Below, in pieces: positions 29,433-37,528 of a stretch of DNA of 64,000 nucleotides. The stretch's first letter is position 1; each line of letters begins with the position of its first letter. The stretch spans positions 1 through 64,000 of the forward strand of contig NZ_VFRP01000007.1 of NCBI RefSeq assembly GCF_006385685.1. Direction: 5' to 3'. Position numbers and translations under genes: made by a program. The notes below the pieces were generated by a model. The model saw only the letters and a list, made by a program, of their open reading frames with translations. It ran no database searches and was not told where the DNA came from. Source of the stretch: Amaricoccus solimangrovi (GTDB lineage: Bacteria > Pseudomonadota > Alphaproteobacteria > Rhodobacterales > Rhodobacteraceae).

Positions 29433-30143
29433 CTACCCCCGCGGCGCCCGCCAGCCCGCCGCCACCGCCGCCGTCTCGTCGCAGAACCAGCGCTCCCCCT
29501 TCGCCGTCGAGATCCGCGTCCGCGCATAGGCGGCGCTGCCGGGAAGATGGTAGATCCGCTCGCCATCGGCGGAGATGTTCCCCTTGACGCGGCAGTCCCC
29601 CGCCTCGCTCTCGGCCCGAGCCTCGGCGGCCCGGGTCCGCGCCGCGCGGAGATCGGCGCGATAATCCCAGGGCGCCTCCGCGCCGGTCCGCCAGACGCCC
29701 CGGCCCGCGGCCTTCGCCGCCGCCTCGTCGGGGATGTAGTCGGCGGCGTAGCGCCGGAAGGCCCAGGCGAGCCCCTCCGCCACCAGCGCGCGGCCGAGAT
29801 CGGTATCGCCGGCGCGGCAGGTGGCGACCACGCGGCCATATCGGTCGGTATCGCGCCGGACGCAGGCGACCTCCCGCTCCGCCACCAGCGCGACGAGCCG
29901 CGCCCGCGCCGCCTCGCCGCAGGCCCAGGCACCGCAGCTCTGCGCCCGTTCCGGCGCGTCGATCCCGAAAATCCGCACGACGGCCCCGCCGACCCGGAGC
30001 GTGTCGCCGTCCGAAACCCGCGCCGCGCCGCGCGGGCCGGGCTGGACCGGCGCGCCGCCCGGCAGCAGCGTCAGCGCCGCGAGAAGGAGCGCCACGAGCC
30101 CCGGTCCCGCGCGGCCTCCCCGCGCCATTCCTGAAATCGACAT
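29433..30143 (-). CDS. Secreted thermonuclease-like (SNase) protein with C-terminal sunset-like domain
   Basis: A 236-residue protein. A GGAGGAACG ribosome site supports ATG 30143. Residues 1-35 form a signal peptide-like segment. The SNase fold follows: V-S-D-G-D-T-L-R-V, I-F-G-I-D-A-P-E-R (catalytic Arg/Glu region), D-R-Y-G-R-V-V-A and A-L-V-A-E-G-L-A-W-A-F-R. The last 50 residues, G-N-I-S-A-D-G-E-R-I-Y-H-L-P-G-S and G-E-R-W-F-C-D-E-T-A-A-V-A-A-G-W-R, match the small sunset domain that often trails SNases. Likely a periplasmic or secreted nuclease; nucleic acid substrate not certain. Two CtrA-like half-sites lie upstream. Confidence 0.85.
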   Translation of the reverse strand: MSISGMARGGRAGPGLVALLLAALTLLPGGAPVQPGPRGAARVSDGDTLRVGGAVVRIFGIDAPERAQSCGAWACGEAARARLVALVAEREVACVRRDTDRYGRVVATCRAGDTDLGRALVAEGLAWAFRRYAADYIPDEAAAKAAGRGVWRTGAEAPWDYRADLRAARTRAAEARAESEAGDCRVKGNISADGERIYHLPGSAAYARTRISTAKGERWFCDETAAVAAGWRAPRG

Positions 30144-30200
30144 CCGACGTTCCTCCGGGCGGCCCCCGACCGGGCCAGCCTTCGGCATCGTCGCAAAGGA

Positions 30201-30225
30201 ATGGTTAACGGCGCAAGATGGTTAA
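30201..30225 (-). promoter_or_regulatory. Pair of CtrA-like half-sites
   Basis: The plus strand reads ATGGTTAA at 30201-30208 and 30218-30225, i.e. two TTAACCAT octamers on the minus strand, the short CtrA recognition sequence in Alphaproteobacteria. They are part of a 14-base direct repeat (30201-30214 and 30218-30231). They lie 58-82 bases upstream of the nuclease start and 118-142 bases upstream of the gene at 30343. Confidence 0.55.
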
Positions 30226-30342
30226 CGGCGCGAACCGCTCGAAGGCGCGGCCCGGCCTCACGGGCGTTTCACTCCCGCCCACTGGCGAGGCGCCGCGGGC
30301 CGCGCTATCCTCGCGCGCCGAAGCATCCCCCGGGGGCTCCCC

Positions 30343-30771
30343 ATGCGCCTGTCGCCGCTCTTCCCGCTCGCCTTCCTGCCGCTCGCGGCCCTCCCCGGCC
30401 CGGCCCTCTCCGCCGAGACCGCGGGGGCGAAGGACATTCCGGTCGAGGAATGGGTCGCGATGGCCGACGGGCACACCCTGACCTACGAGATCAACGGGAT
30501 CTTCTTCGCGCTCGAACACTACTACCCGCATTCGAACCGCGTGACGCTTCAGGCGAACGACGGGCGCTGCCTTCAGGGCACCTGGAACTACGAGGCGCCG
30601 CATTACTGCTTCTACTGGGAGGGGCAGCCGCCGGCCTGCTTCCGGCACGCGCGGCTCGGCAAGGAGATCCTGATCATCGAGACGCAGGACGGGCACGACA
30701 CGGCGATGACCCAGGAGATGACGAATGTCTCCGACACGCCCGTCACCTGCGGCGTGCCCCCGATCAGCTGA
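30343..30771 (+). CDS. Hypothetical secreted protein
   Basis: A 142-residue protein with a cleavable signal peptide (M-R-L-S-P-L-F-P-L-A-F-L-P-L-A, cleavage near P-A-L-S-A). The mature part has four Cys (G-R-C-L-Q-G-T-W, H-Y-C-F-Y-W-E-G, P-A-C-F-R-H, V-T-C-G-V-P) and aromatic-rich segments such as L-E-H-Y-Y-P-H-S and W-N-Y-E-A-P-H-Y. The arrangement (a G-R-C-x-G-x-W turn followed by Y-C-F-x-W) resembles DUF995-like periplasmic proteins, but I would not assign it. Function unknown. Faces dksA convergently. Confidence 0.75.
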   Translation: MRLSPLFPLAFLPLAALPGPALSAETAGAKDIPVEEWVAMADGHTLTYEINGIFFALEHYYPHSNRVTLQANDGRCLQGTWNYEAPHYCFYWEGQPPACFRHARLGKEILIIETQDGHDTAMTQEMTNVSDTPVTCGVPPIS

Positions 30772-30846
30772 GGGCCGCGGAAGCGGGCCGGGCCATCGTC
30801 GGCGAAGGGGCCCCGCCCCGGGGCCCCGGACATGTTCGGGCGCCGC

Positions 30847-31269
30847 TCAGTCGTCGCGGTGCACGCGCTCCTTGCGCTCGTGGCGCTCCTGCGCCTCGAG
30901 GCTCAGCGTCGCGATCGGACGCGCGTCGAGCCGGCGCAGCGAGATCGGATCCCCGGTCTCCTCGCAATAGCCGTAGCTGCCGTCCTCGATCCGGCGCAGC
31001 GCGGCGTCGATCTTGGACACCACCTTGCGCTGGCGATCGCGGGTGCGAAGCTCCAGCGCGCGGTCGGTCTCCTCCGAGGCGCGGTCGGCGATGTCGGGGA
31101 TGTTGCGCGTCCCCTCCTGCATCGTCTCGATCGTGCCGCGGCTTTCCGCCAGGATGGACGCCTTCCAGGCCAGGAGCTTGCGCCGGAAATAATCCAGTTG
31201 GCGGGGATTCATAAAGGGTTCGTCGTCGGTCGGATGATACTCGACGTCGAACTTGGTCTCAGGCTTCAT
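30847..31269 (-). CDS. dksA: RNA polymerase-binding transcription factor DksA (one-cysteine type)
   Basis: A 140-residue DksA/TraR protein that enters the RNA polymerase secondary channel and modulates rRNA and amino-acid promoters with ppGpp. Start at 31269 (M-K-P-E-T-K-F-D-V) gives the expected size. A long coiled coil (W-K-A-S-I-L-A-E-S through the tip D-x-x-D-R-A-S-E-E-T-D) is followed by the globular domain I-E-D-G-S-Y-G-Y-C-E-E-T-G-D-P-I. Only the first zinc Cys remains; the other three positions are Thr, Asp and Ala. I recall the same pattern in the active Rhodobacter sphaeroides DksA. Divergent from moxR. Confidence 0.94.
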   Translation of the reverse strand: MKPETKFDVEYHPTDDEPFMNPRQLDYFRRKLLAWKASILAESRGTIETMQEGTRNIPDIADRASEETDRALELRTRDRQRKVVSKIDAALRRIEDGSYGYCEETGDPISLRRLDARPIATLSLEAQERHERKERVHRDD

Positions 31270-31383
31270 AGAACCACACCTTTTATGCCGTCCTGGCCGT
31301 GTGATCCCGCCCGTCAATACCGGCCGGTTTCCCCATGGCCCCTCAACGTTTTCGTGGCCTCCCGATATAGGGATTCGGATAGC

Positions 31384-31412
31384 TTGTCACGCGCTACCTG
31401 CCGATTCATGCT
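31384..31412 (+). promoter_or_regulatory. Probable promoter of the MoxR gene
   Basis: TTGTCA at 31384-31389, exactly 17 bases, CATGCT at 31407-31412. It lies 59 bases before the ATG at 31471, in the divergent gap with dksA. Confidence 0.5.
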
Positions 31413-31470
31413 CCCCGCGGAGCGCCTTCGGGCAGGCTGTGCAAATAACTGGCAGTGGTATGAAAAAACG

Positions 31471-32313
31471 ATGAAATTCAATGGCACCGACGCATATGTG
31501 GCCACGCCCGACATGGCCGTGGCGGTGAACGCCGCGATCCGTCTCGAACGGCCGCTCCTCGTGAAGGGGGAACCGGGGACCGGCAAGACCGAACTGGCAC
31601 GCCAGATCGCCGGAAGCCTCGGGCTCGAGCTCATCGAGTGGAACGTGAAATCGACGACGCGCGCGGCGCAGGGGCTCTACGAATACGACGCGGTCAGCCG
31701 GCTGCGCGACAGCCAGCTCGGCGATCCGCGCGTGGGCGATGTCGCGAACTACATCCGCCGCGGCCCGCTCTGGCGCGCCTTCACCGCCGGGGAGAAGGTC
31801 GTGCTGCTGATCGACGAGATCGACAAGGCCGACATCGAATTCCCGAACGACCTGCTGCAGGAACTCGACCGGATGGAGTTCTTCGTCTACGAGACCGGCG
31901 AGACCGTTCGCGCGCGCACAAGACCCATCGTCGTCATCACCTCGAACAACGAGAAGGAACTTCCCGACGCCTTCCTGCGCCGCTGCTTCTTCCATTACAT
32001 CCGCTTCCCCGACCAGGAAACGCTCGCGCGGATCGTCTCGGTGCATTTCCCCGGCATCAAGCCCGCGCTGATCCGCGCGGCGCTGACCCAGTTCTTCGAG
32101 ATCCGCGAGACGCCGGGCCTGCGGAAGAAGCCTTCCACGTCGGAAGTGCTTGACTGGCTTAAGCTTCTCCTGGCGGACGATCTCGCGCCGGAGGATCTGC
32201 GGCGCGACCCGTCCGAGGCGCTGCCGCGCCTGCACGGGGCGCTCCTGAAGAACGAACAGGACGTGCATCTCTTCGAGCGGCTCGCCTTCATCGCCCGCGG
32301 AAGACGATCCTGA
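31471..32313 (+). CDS. MoxR-family AAA+ ATPase
   Basis: A 280-residue AAA+ chaperone-like ATPase: Walker A V-K-G-E-P-G-T-G-K-T, Walker B L-L-I-D-E-I-D-K-A, sensor 1 I-T-S-N-N-E-K-E-L-P and an arginine finger in F-L-R-R-C-F-F-H-Y. The group (CoxD-like subfamily) usually works with a VWA/CoxE partner to activate or metallate enzymes. The likely partner is the VWA protein at 34764, here separated by four genes. ATG 31471 gives M-K-F-N-G-T-D-A-Y, the family start. No clear ribosome site was seen. Confidence 0.93.
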   Translation: MKFNGTDAYVATPDMAVAVNAAIRLERPLLVKGEPGTGKTELARQIAGSLGLELIEWNVKSTTRAAQGLYEYDAVSRLRDSQLGDPRVGDVANYIRRGPLWRAFTAGEKVVLLIDEIDKADIEFPNDLLQELDRMEFFVYETGETVRARTRPIVVITSNNEKELPDAFLRRCFFHYIRFPDQETLARIVSVHFPGIKPALIRAALTQFFEIRETPGLRKKPSTSEVLDWLKLLLADDLAPEDLRRDPSEALPRLHGALLKNEQDVHLFERLAFIARGRRS

Positions 32314-32348
32314 TGGTCGGCGGGCGCGCGCGCGCTATGTCATCTTAC

Positions 32349-32377
32349 ATGACAGAACGCCGCGGGCATGCTATGCT
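32349..32377 (+). promoter_or_regulatory. Promoter of phasin-like gene
   Basis: ATGACA at 32349-32354, 17-base spacer, TATGCT at 32372-32377. The -10 is overlapped by the PhaR-type palindrome, matching the layout at the first phasin gene. Confidence 0.6.
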
Positions 32378-32388
32378 GCGGCGCAGCA
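32374..32388. promoter_or_regulatory. PhaR-type operator (phasin-like gene 2)
   Basis: TGCTGC-GGC-GCAGCA, perfect palindrome with the CTGC-N3-GCAG core, differing by one central base from the site at 18171. It overlaps the -10 and lies 18 bases before the gene at 32406, so repression by the same regulator is likely. Confidence 0.8.
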
Positions 32389-32405
32389 AAGCTTGAGAGG
32401 ACCGG

Positions 32406-32711
32406 ATGCTCCCCTTCACCACCTACGCGGCCTACACCGATTCCTGGATGCGATTCACGCGGGCCTATGGCGAGATGTCGCTGCACGCCGCGGAGGTGAT
32501 CGCGCACCGGACGTTCCAGATGGCGACGGGAACGATGAGCGCGCCGGAGGCGATCGGCATGGTGATGGAGAAGGCCACCGCCTTCGCCGTCGCGACCGAG
32601 CGCGCCGCGCTCGTCGCCGCGCGCGGCGGCGACGTCATGAATATTGCGTCCGAGGCGCTGAAGCCCTATGGCGCCAAGACCCGTTCCAACGTCCGCAGGT
32701 TACGCGGCTAA
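32406..32711 (+). CDS. Small phasin-like PHA-associated protein
   Basis: A 101-residue helical protein: M-L-P-F-T-T-Y-A-A-Y-T-D-S-W, then A-E-V-I-A-H-R-T-F-Q-M-A-T-G and V-A-T-E-R-A-A-L-V-A-A-R-G-G, ending K-T-R-S-N-V-R-R-L-R-G. It resembles short helical proteins found with PHA genes in Rhodobacterales; the sequence similarity to phasin 1 is weak, and the main evidence for a granule role is the shared operator. A GAGAGGA site fits the ATG. Alternative: an unrelated helical stress protein. Confidence 0.65.
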   Translation: MLPFTTYAAYTDSWMRFTRAYGEMSLHAAEVIAHRTFQMATGTMSAPEAIGMVMEKATAFAVATERAALVAARGGDVMNIASEALKPYGAKTRSNVRRLRG

Positions 32712-32747
32712 CCCCGCCCGGTCCGCCGGGCAGATCCGGCGGTGCCG

Positions 32748-33194
32748 ATGTCGCAGATCACTCCCACCCGCGCCTCGGACGAGGCCGACTGGCGGCGCCT
32801 CTGGCGCGCCTATCTCGCCTTCTACGACACCGAGCGGCCGGATGAGGTCTACGCCCACAGCTTCGCCCGGCTCGTCGATCCGGCGGTGACGGAGTACAAC
32901 GGGCTGATCGCGCGCGAGGACGGGCGCGCGGTCGGCATCGTCAACTACATCTTCCATTGCCACGGCTGGCAGCCCGCCGGGGTCTGCTATCTCCAGGATC
33001 TCTACGTCGCGCCCGAGGCGCGCGGCGGCGGCGTCGGGCGCGCGCTGATCGAGGCGGTCTACGCGGCCGCGGACGCCGCCGGCCGGCCCGAGGTCTACTG
33101 GCTGACCCAGGCCGACAACGCGCGCGCGCGCCGGCTCTACGACGCGGTGGGCGTCGCGACCCCGTTCATGAAATACCGGCGCCCCCCGCCGTGA
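32748..33194 (+). CDS. GNAT-family N-acetyltransferase
   Basis: A 148-residue acetyltransferase. The acetyl-CoA site is C-Y-L-Q-D-L-Y-V-A-P-E-A-R-G-G-G-V-G-R-A-L, with the C-terminal L-T-Q-A-D-N-A-R-A-R-R-L-Y-D typical of the group. Substrate unknown. ATG 32748 is used; GTG two codons upstream is possible. Its stop overlaps the GTG start of the DUF2927 lipoprotein, so the two are coupled. Confidence 0.88.
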   Translation: MSQITPTRASDEADWRRLWRAYLAFYDTERPDEVYAHSFARLVDPAVTEYNGLIAREDGRAVGIVNYIFHCHGWQPAGVCYLQDLYVAPEARGGGVGRALIEAVYAAADAAGRPEVYWLTQADNARARRLYDAVGVATPFMKYRRPPP

Positions 33195-34543
33195 GCGCCC
33201 TCGCCCTCGCCGCCTGCCTCGCCCTCATCCTGCTGGGCGGCTGCGCGACGCCGCAAGGGGACGCGCCGGCGACGCTGACCGGCGTGCGCTTCGCGCCGGT
33301 CTCGCCCCCGCGGGGCACGCGGCAGTCGAACCGCGAACTGGCCGAGGATTTCCTCGACCTCACCTTCGCGCTCGAGAACGGCGAGACGCTGCCCGCGCTG
33401 CTCCGCTACGAGCGGCCGGTGCGGATCTACATGGGAAGCCCCGAACTCGCCGAATACGCGCCCGATCTCGCGCAACTCCTGCTCCGGATCCGGCGCGAGG
33501 CGGGGATCGACATCGCGCGGACCGACGACCCGGCGAAGGCGCTCATCTTCATCGAGGCGGTGCCCGCGCACGAGATCGCCGCCGTCTTCCCGACCGCGGC
33601 CTGTTTCATCGCGCCGGGCGAGCGCGACTGGAAGGGTTTCCGCGCCCGCGCCGCCGAGACGCATCCGCGCTGGTCGGCGCAGAAGGCGCTCGGCGAGGCG
33701 GCGATCTTCCTGCCGACGGATTCGACGCCGCAGGACACGCGCGACTGCCTCGCCGAGGAGATCACCCAGGCGCTCGGCCCCGCCAACGACCTCTACCGCC
33801 TGCCCGATTCGATCTGGAACGACGACAATTTCCACGGCATGCCGACCTCGTTCGACATGACGATCCTGCGCGCGCTCTACCAGCCCGAACTCCACAGCGG
33901 CATGACGCGGGAAGCGGTCGCCGCCGTCCTGCCGCGCGTGCTCGCCCGGACCAATCCGATGGGCCGGAACCTCGCCCCCCGGAAGCGCGCGCCGGAATCG
34001 CGCGTCTGGGGCGACGCGATCGAGGCGGCGCAGGCGCCCGACGCCCCCCGCGAGGAACGGATCCGGGCGGGGCTGCTCGCGACCGGGCTCGCCGCGGAGA
34101 TGCGCCCGCCCGACCACCGGCTCGGCGTGGCCGAACTCGCGCTCGGCCGCGCGACGCTCGGCCGCGACCCGGCCTTCGCCGCGCATCAGTTCGCCGAAGC
34201 CTACGCGGGCTTCCGCGACCGGCTCGGCCCCCACGACATCCGCACGGCGCAGGCGGGCGTGCATCTCGCCGCGCTCGCGCTCGGCGCGGGCGACACCGAC
34301 TCGGCGATCCGGCTGGCCGAGCGCCACATGCCCGACGCGGTCGCCTATCAGAACGCGATCCTCGCGGCGAGCTTCATGAGCATCAAGGCCGAGGCGCTCG
34401 CCGCCCAGGGCGCGGAGGCCGCCGCCGCGGAGGCGCGGCTCGACAGCCTGCGCTGGGCGCGCTATGGCTTCGGCGACCCCGACGGCGCGCTCGCGCGCGA
34501 GCAGATCGCGCTCGCGGCCGATCTCGCGGAACCCCGGAAATGA
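33191..34543 (+). CDS. DUF2927 domain lipoprotein
   Basis: A 450-residue predicted outer-envelope lipoprotein. GTG at 33191 overlaps the GNAT stop (GTGA). The signal peptide ends with lipobox L-L-G-G-C. The DUF2927 region includes R-E-L-A-E-D-F-L-D-L-T-F-A-L-E-N-G, R-I-Y-M-G-S-P and D-C-L-A-E-E-I-T-Q-A-L-G-P-A-N-D-L; the C-terminal 150 residues are Ala-rich helices that look like degenerate TPR-like repeats. Function unknown. It was found by family pattern and lipobox; Lgt in this window would modify it. Confidence 0.85.
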   Translation: MSALALAACLALILLGGCATPQGDAPATLTGVRFAPVSPPRGTRQSNRELAEDFLDLTFALENGETLPALLRYERPVRIYMGSPELAEYAPDLAQLLLRIRREAGIDIARTDDPAKALIFIEAVPAHEIAAVFPTAACFIAPGERDWKGFRARAAETHPRWSAQKALGEAAIFLPTDSTPQDTRDCLAEEITQALGPANDLYRLPDSIWNDDNFHGMPTSFDMTILRALYQPELHSGMTREAVAAVLPRVLARTNPMGRNLAPRKRAPESRVWGDAIEAAQAPDAPREERIRAGLLATGLAAEMRPPDHRLGVAELALGRATLGRDPAFAAHQFAEAYAGFRDRLGPHDIRTAQAGVHLAALALGAGDTDSAIRLAERHMPDAVAYQNAILAASFMSIKAEALAAQGAEAAAAEARLDSLRWARYGFGDPDGALAREQIALAADLAEPRK

Positions 34544-34550
34544 GCGCGCA

Positions 34551-34721
34551 ATGCTGCTGACCCTTGTCTTCATCGCCGGATTCGCCTTCGGCTGGTACCG
34601 TGCCCGGACCCGGGGCGGCGACCGGCTCGACCGGCTGCAATATGGCACGGTGCACGGAATCCTCTTCACCCTCGTGGCCTTCGTCGGCTGGATCGTGGCG
34701 ATCAAGGCGGGAATTCTCTGA
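34551..34721 (+). CDS. Small two-span membrane protein
   Basis: A 56-residue protein with two hydrophobic helices (M-L-L-T-L-V-F-I-A-G-F-A-F-G-W-Y and G-I-L-F-T-L-V-A-F-V-G-W-I-V-A-I) around a basic loop with R-G-G-D-R-L-D-R-L-Q-Y. Similar small proteins are common in Rhodobacterales, often mislabelled as acyltransferase fragments; no function is known. It begins seven bases after the DUF2927 stop and precedes the VWA gene by 42 bases, so it is likely co-transcribed with both. Confidence 0.8.
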   Translation: MLLTLVFIAGFAFGWYRARTRGGDRLDRLQYGTVHGILFTLVAFVGWIVAIKAGIL

Positions 34722-34763
34722 TGCCCGGCCGCCCGCCCCTCCGCCGCCGCTGAGGGCGCGGCG

Positions 34764-35948
34764 ATGTTCACCCGGTTCTTCGCCGATCTGCGCGCCGCCG
34801 GCGTGCCGGTCTCGCTGCGCGAATACCTGGGCTTTCTCGGCGCGCTCGAGGCCGAGGTGGTGCTCTACGACGCGGAGGGGTTCTATTTCCTCGCCCGCGC
34901 CTGCCTCGTGAAGGACGAGCGGCACACCGACCGGTTCGACCGCGTCTTCGCCGCGGTCTTCGGCGGGCTGCTCTCCGAGGGGCCGGAGGCGGCGCTCGAG
35001 GCGATCGGCCTGCCCGAGGAGTGGCTGCGCAAGCTCGCGGAAAAGCATCTGAGCCCGGAGGAGCGCGCCGAGATCGAGGCGCTCGGCGGGTTCGAGGCGC
35101 TGATGAAGGCGCTGCGCGACCGGCTCGCGGAGCAGAAGGGGCGGCACCAGGGCGGAAACAGGTGGATCGGCACCGCCGGCACCTCGCCCTTCGGCGCCCA
35201 TGGCTACAATCCCGAGGGCGTGCGGATCGGCCAGGACGAGAGCCGGCACCAGCGCGCGGTGAAGGTCTGGGACCGCCGCGACTTCCGCGACTTCGACGAC
35301 GCGGTGGAGCTCAATACGCGCGCGATGAAGATCGCGCTCCGCCGGCTGCGCCGCTGGGCGCGCGAGGGCGCGGCGGAGGAACTCGACCTGCCCGGCACGA
35401 TCCGCGCCACGGCCGAGCGCGGCTGGCTCGACGTGGTGACGCGGCCCGAGCGGCACAACGCGGTCAAGGTGCTGCTCTTTCTCGACGTCGGCGGCTCGAT
35501 GGACCGGCACGTGGCGGCGGTGGAGGAGCTCTTCTCCGCCGCGCGGAGCGAGTTCAAGCATCTCGAACACTACTATTTCCACAACTGCCTCTACGAACAC
35601 GTCTGGCGCGAGAACCGTCGCCGCTGGGACGCCGCGATCCCGACGGAGGAGGTGCTGCGCACCTACGGGCCCGACTATCGCTGCGTCTTCGTCGGCGACG
35701 CGACGATGTCGCCCTACGAGATCACCCATCCGGGCGGCGCGAACGAGCACTGGAACGAGGAGCCGGGCGCCGTCTGGCTCGGCCGCGCGCTCGGCCTCTG
35801 GCGCCACGCGCTCTGGATCAATCCGGTGCGCGAGGACCGCTGGGGCCACGATCCCTCCATCGGCATGATCCGCGACATCATGGAGGGGCGTATGGTGCCG
35901 CTGACGCTGGCGGGCCTGGAGAGCGGCATCCGCGAGCTGGCACGCTGA
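34764..35948 (+). CDS. VWA/CoxE-like protein
   Basis: A 394-residue protein with a C-terminal von Willebrand A fold. The metal-ion-dependent adhesion site appears as F-L-D-V-G-G-S-M-D, and N-C-L-Y-E-H-V-W and V-G-D-A-T-M-S-P-Y-E-I follow as in the CoxE/YeaD2 group. The N-terminal half begins F-T-R-F-F-A-D-L-R-A-A-G-V-P-V. Family members partner with MoxR ATPases in enzyme maturation; the MoxR at 31471 is the likely partner. The MIDAS has D-x-G-G-S rather than D-x-S-x-S, as is common in this subfamily. Confidence 0.9.
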   Translation: MFTRFFADLRAAGVPVSLREYLGFLGALEAEVVLYDAEGFYFLARACLVKDERHTDRFDRVFAAVFGGLLSEGPEAALEAIGLPEEWLRKLAEKHLSPEERAEIEALGGFEALMKALRDRLAEQKGRHQGGNRWIGTAGTSPFGAHGYNPEGVRIGQDESRHQRAVKVWDRRDFRDFDDAVELNTRAMKIALRRLRRWAREGAAEELDLPGTIRATAERGWLDVVTRPERHNAVKVLLFLDVGGSMDRHVAAVEELFSAARSEFKHLEHYYFHNCLYEHVWRENRRRWDAAIPTEEVLRTYGPDYRCVFVGDATMSPYEITHPGGANEHWNEEPGAVWLGRALGLWRHALWINPVREDRWGHDPSIGMIRDIMEGRMVPLTLAGLESGIRELAR

Positions 35949-35986
35949 GGCTGGGCGCGGCCGGCGCGGCGCGCTAGAACCGGCCC

Positions 35987-37528
35987 ATGACCCTCTCGCT
36001 CTTCGACGCCGGCCCGCCCCCGCCCTGCCCCGCGCGCTTCAACATGGCCGCCCATACGCTCGGCCATGACCGCGCCGCGCCGGAGAAGATCGCGCTCGAG
36101 GTGCTGAGTGCCCCCGGCGCGGTCGCGGAAAGCTGGAGCTACGCGCAACTTCGCGCCGCGGTGCTCGCGGCCGCGGGCGGGCTCGCGGCCCGGGGGATCG
36201 GCCGGGGCGACCGGATCCTGCTCCGGATCGGCAACTCCTCCGATTTCCCGATCCTCTTCTTCGCCGCCAACGCGCTCGGCGCCGTGCCGGTCCCGACCTC
36301 GACCCAGCTGACCGAGGCCGAGGTCGCGGGCATCGTCGCCGATCTCGACCCGGCGCTGATCCTCGCCGCCGAGGGCGTCGCCTGCCCGCCCGCGGGAAAC
36401 CGGCTCGACACCGCCGCGATCGCCGCGATCCGCGCCCATGCGCCGGCCGCGGGCTTCGCCGAGACCGCGGCCGACGATCCCGCCTACATGGTCTATACCT
36501 CGGGCACCGGCGGCCGGCCCAAGGGCGTCGTCCACGCGCAGCGCGCCGCCTGGGCGCGGCGGATGATGTGGCAGGGCTGGTACGGGCTCGCCCCCTCCGA
36601 CCGGATGCTGCACGCGGGCGCCTTCAACTGGACCTACACGCTCGGCGCCGGGCTGACCGACCCCTGGGCGATCGGCGCCACCGCGCTCATCCACGCCGGC
36701 CCGCCCGACCGCGGCGTCTGGCCCGCGCTCGCGCGCGCGCACCGCGCGACGATCTTCGCGGCGACGCCGGGGGTCTACCGCCAGATACTCGGCTCGGAGG
36801 CGGATCTCGCCGCGGGCTTCGCGCATCTGCGCCACGGCCTCTCGGCGGGCGAGGCGATGCCCGAGGCGGTCCGGGCCGGGTTTCGCGCGCGCGCGGGCCG
36901 CGAGGTCTACGAGGCGCTCGGCATGTCGGAGGTCTCGACCTACATCTCCTTCGCCCCCGCCGCGCCGCCCGTGCCGGGACGCGCCGGGCGGCCGCAGCCG
37001 GGCCGCCGCGTCGCGATCCTGCCCGATTCCGAACGCGACGGCGAAACCCCGGTCCCGCGCGGCGAACACGGCCTTCTGGCCGTCTCGCGCCGCGATCCGG
37101 GCCTGATGCTCGGCTACTGGCGCCGGCCGGAAGAGACGGCGGCGAACTTCCGGGGCGAATGGTTCCTGACCGGCGACCGGGCGGAGATGGCGGCGGACGA
37201 CACGATCACCTATCACGGCCGCGCCGACGACCTGCTGAACGCCGGCGGCTTCCGGGTTTCCCCGGCCGAGGTCGAGACCGCGCTGCTCGCCCATCCGGCC
37301 GTGGGCGAGGTCGCGGTGGTGGAGCGCGAGGTCCGCCCGGGCGTCACGGTCATCGCCGCCTTCTACGTGGCCGAGGGACCGGCGCCCGCGGAGGAGGAGC
37401 TTGCCAGCCATTGCGCCGCGCGGCTCGCGCGCTACAAATGCCCGAGGGCCTTCATCGCCCTCGAAACCCTGCCGCGCAGCGCGAATGGCAAGATCATCCG
37501 CCGCGCCCTGAAGGAGGGCTGGCCATGA
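35987..37528 (+). CDS. Acyl-CoA synthetase / benzoate-CoA ligase-like AMP-binding protein
   Basis: A 513-residue adenylate-forming ligase. Motifs: Y-T-S-G-T-G-G-R-P-K-G-V (P-loop), E-A-L-G-M-S-E-V-S-T-Y-I-S (A5), W-F-L-T-G-D-R-A (A7), G-R-A-D-D-L-L-N-A-G-G-F-R-V-S-P-A-E-V-E (hinge) and the catalytic Lys in R-S-A-N-G-K-I-I-R-R. The G-F-R-V-S-P-x-E-V-E hinge fits acyl/aryl-CoA ligases. Substrate unknown. Overlaps the DsbA-family gene by four bases. Confidence 0.87.
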   Translation: MTLSLFDAGPPPPCPARFNMAAHTLGHDRAAPEKIALEVLSAPGAVAESWSYAQLRAAVLAAAGGLAARGIGRGDRILLRIGNSSDFPILFFAANALGAVPVPTSTQLTEAEVAGIVADLDPALILAAEGVACPPAGNRLDTAAIAAIRAHAPAAGFAETAADDPAYMVYTSGTGGRPKGVVHAQRAAWARRMMWQGWYGLAPSDRMLHAGAFNWTYTLGAGLTDPWAIGATALIHAGPPDRGVWPALARAHRATIFAATPGVYRQILGSEADLAAGFAHLRHGLSAGEAMPEAVRAGFRARAGREVYEALGMSEVSTYISFAPAAPPVPGRAGRPQPGRRVAILPDSERDGETPVPRGEHGLLAVSRRDPGLMLGYWRRPEETAANFRGEWFLTGDRAEMAADDTITYHGRADDLLNAGGFRVSPAEVETALLAHPAVGEVAVVEREVRPGVTVIAAFYVAEGPAPAEEELASHCAARLARYKCPRAFIALETLPRSANGKIIRRALKEGWP

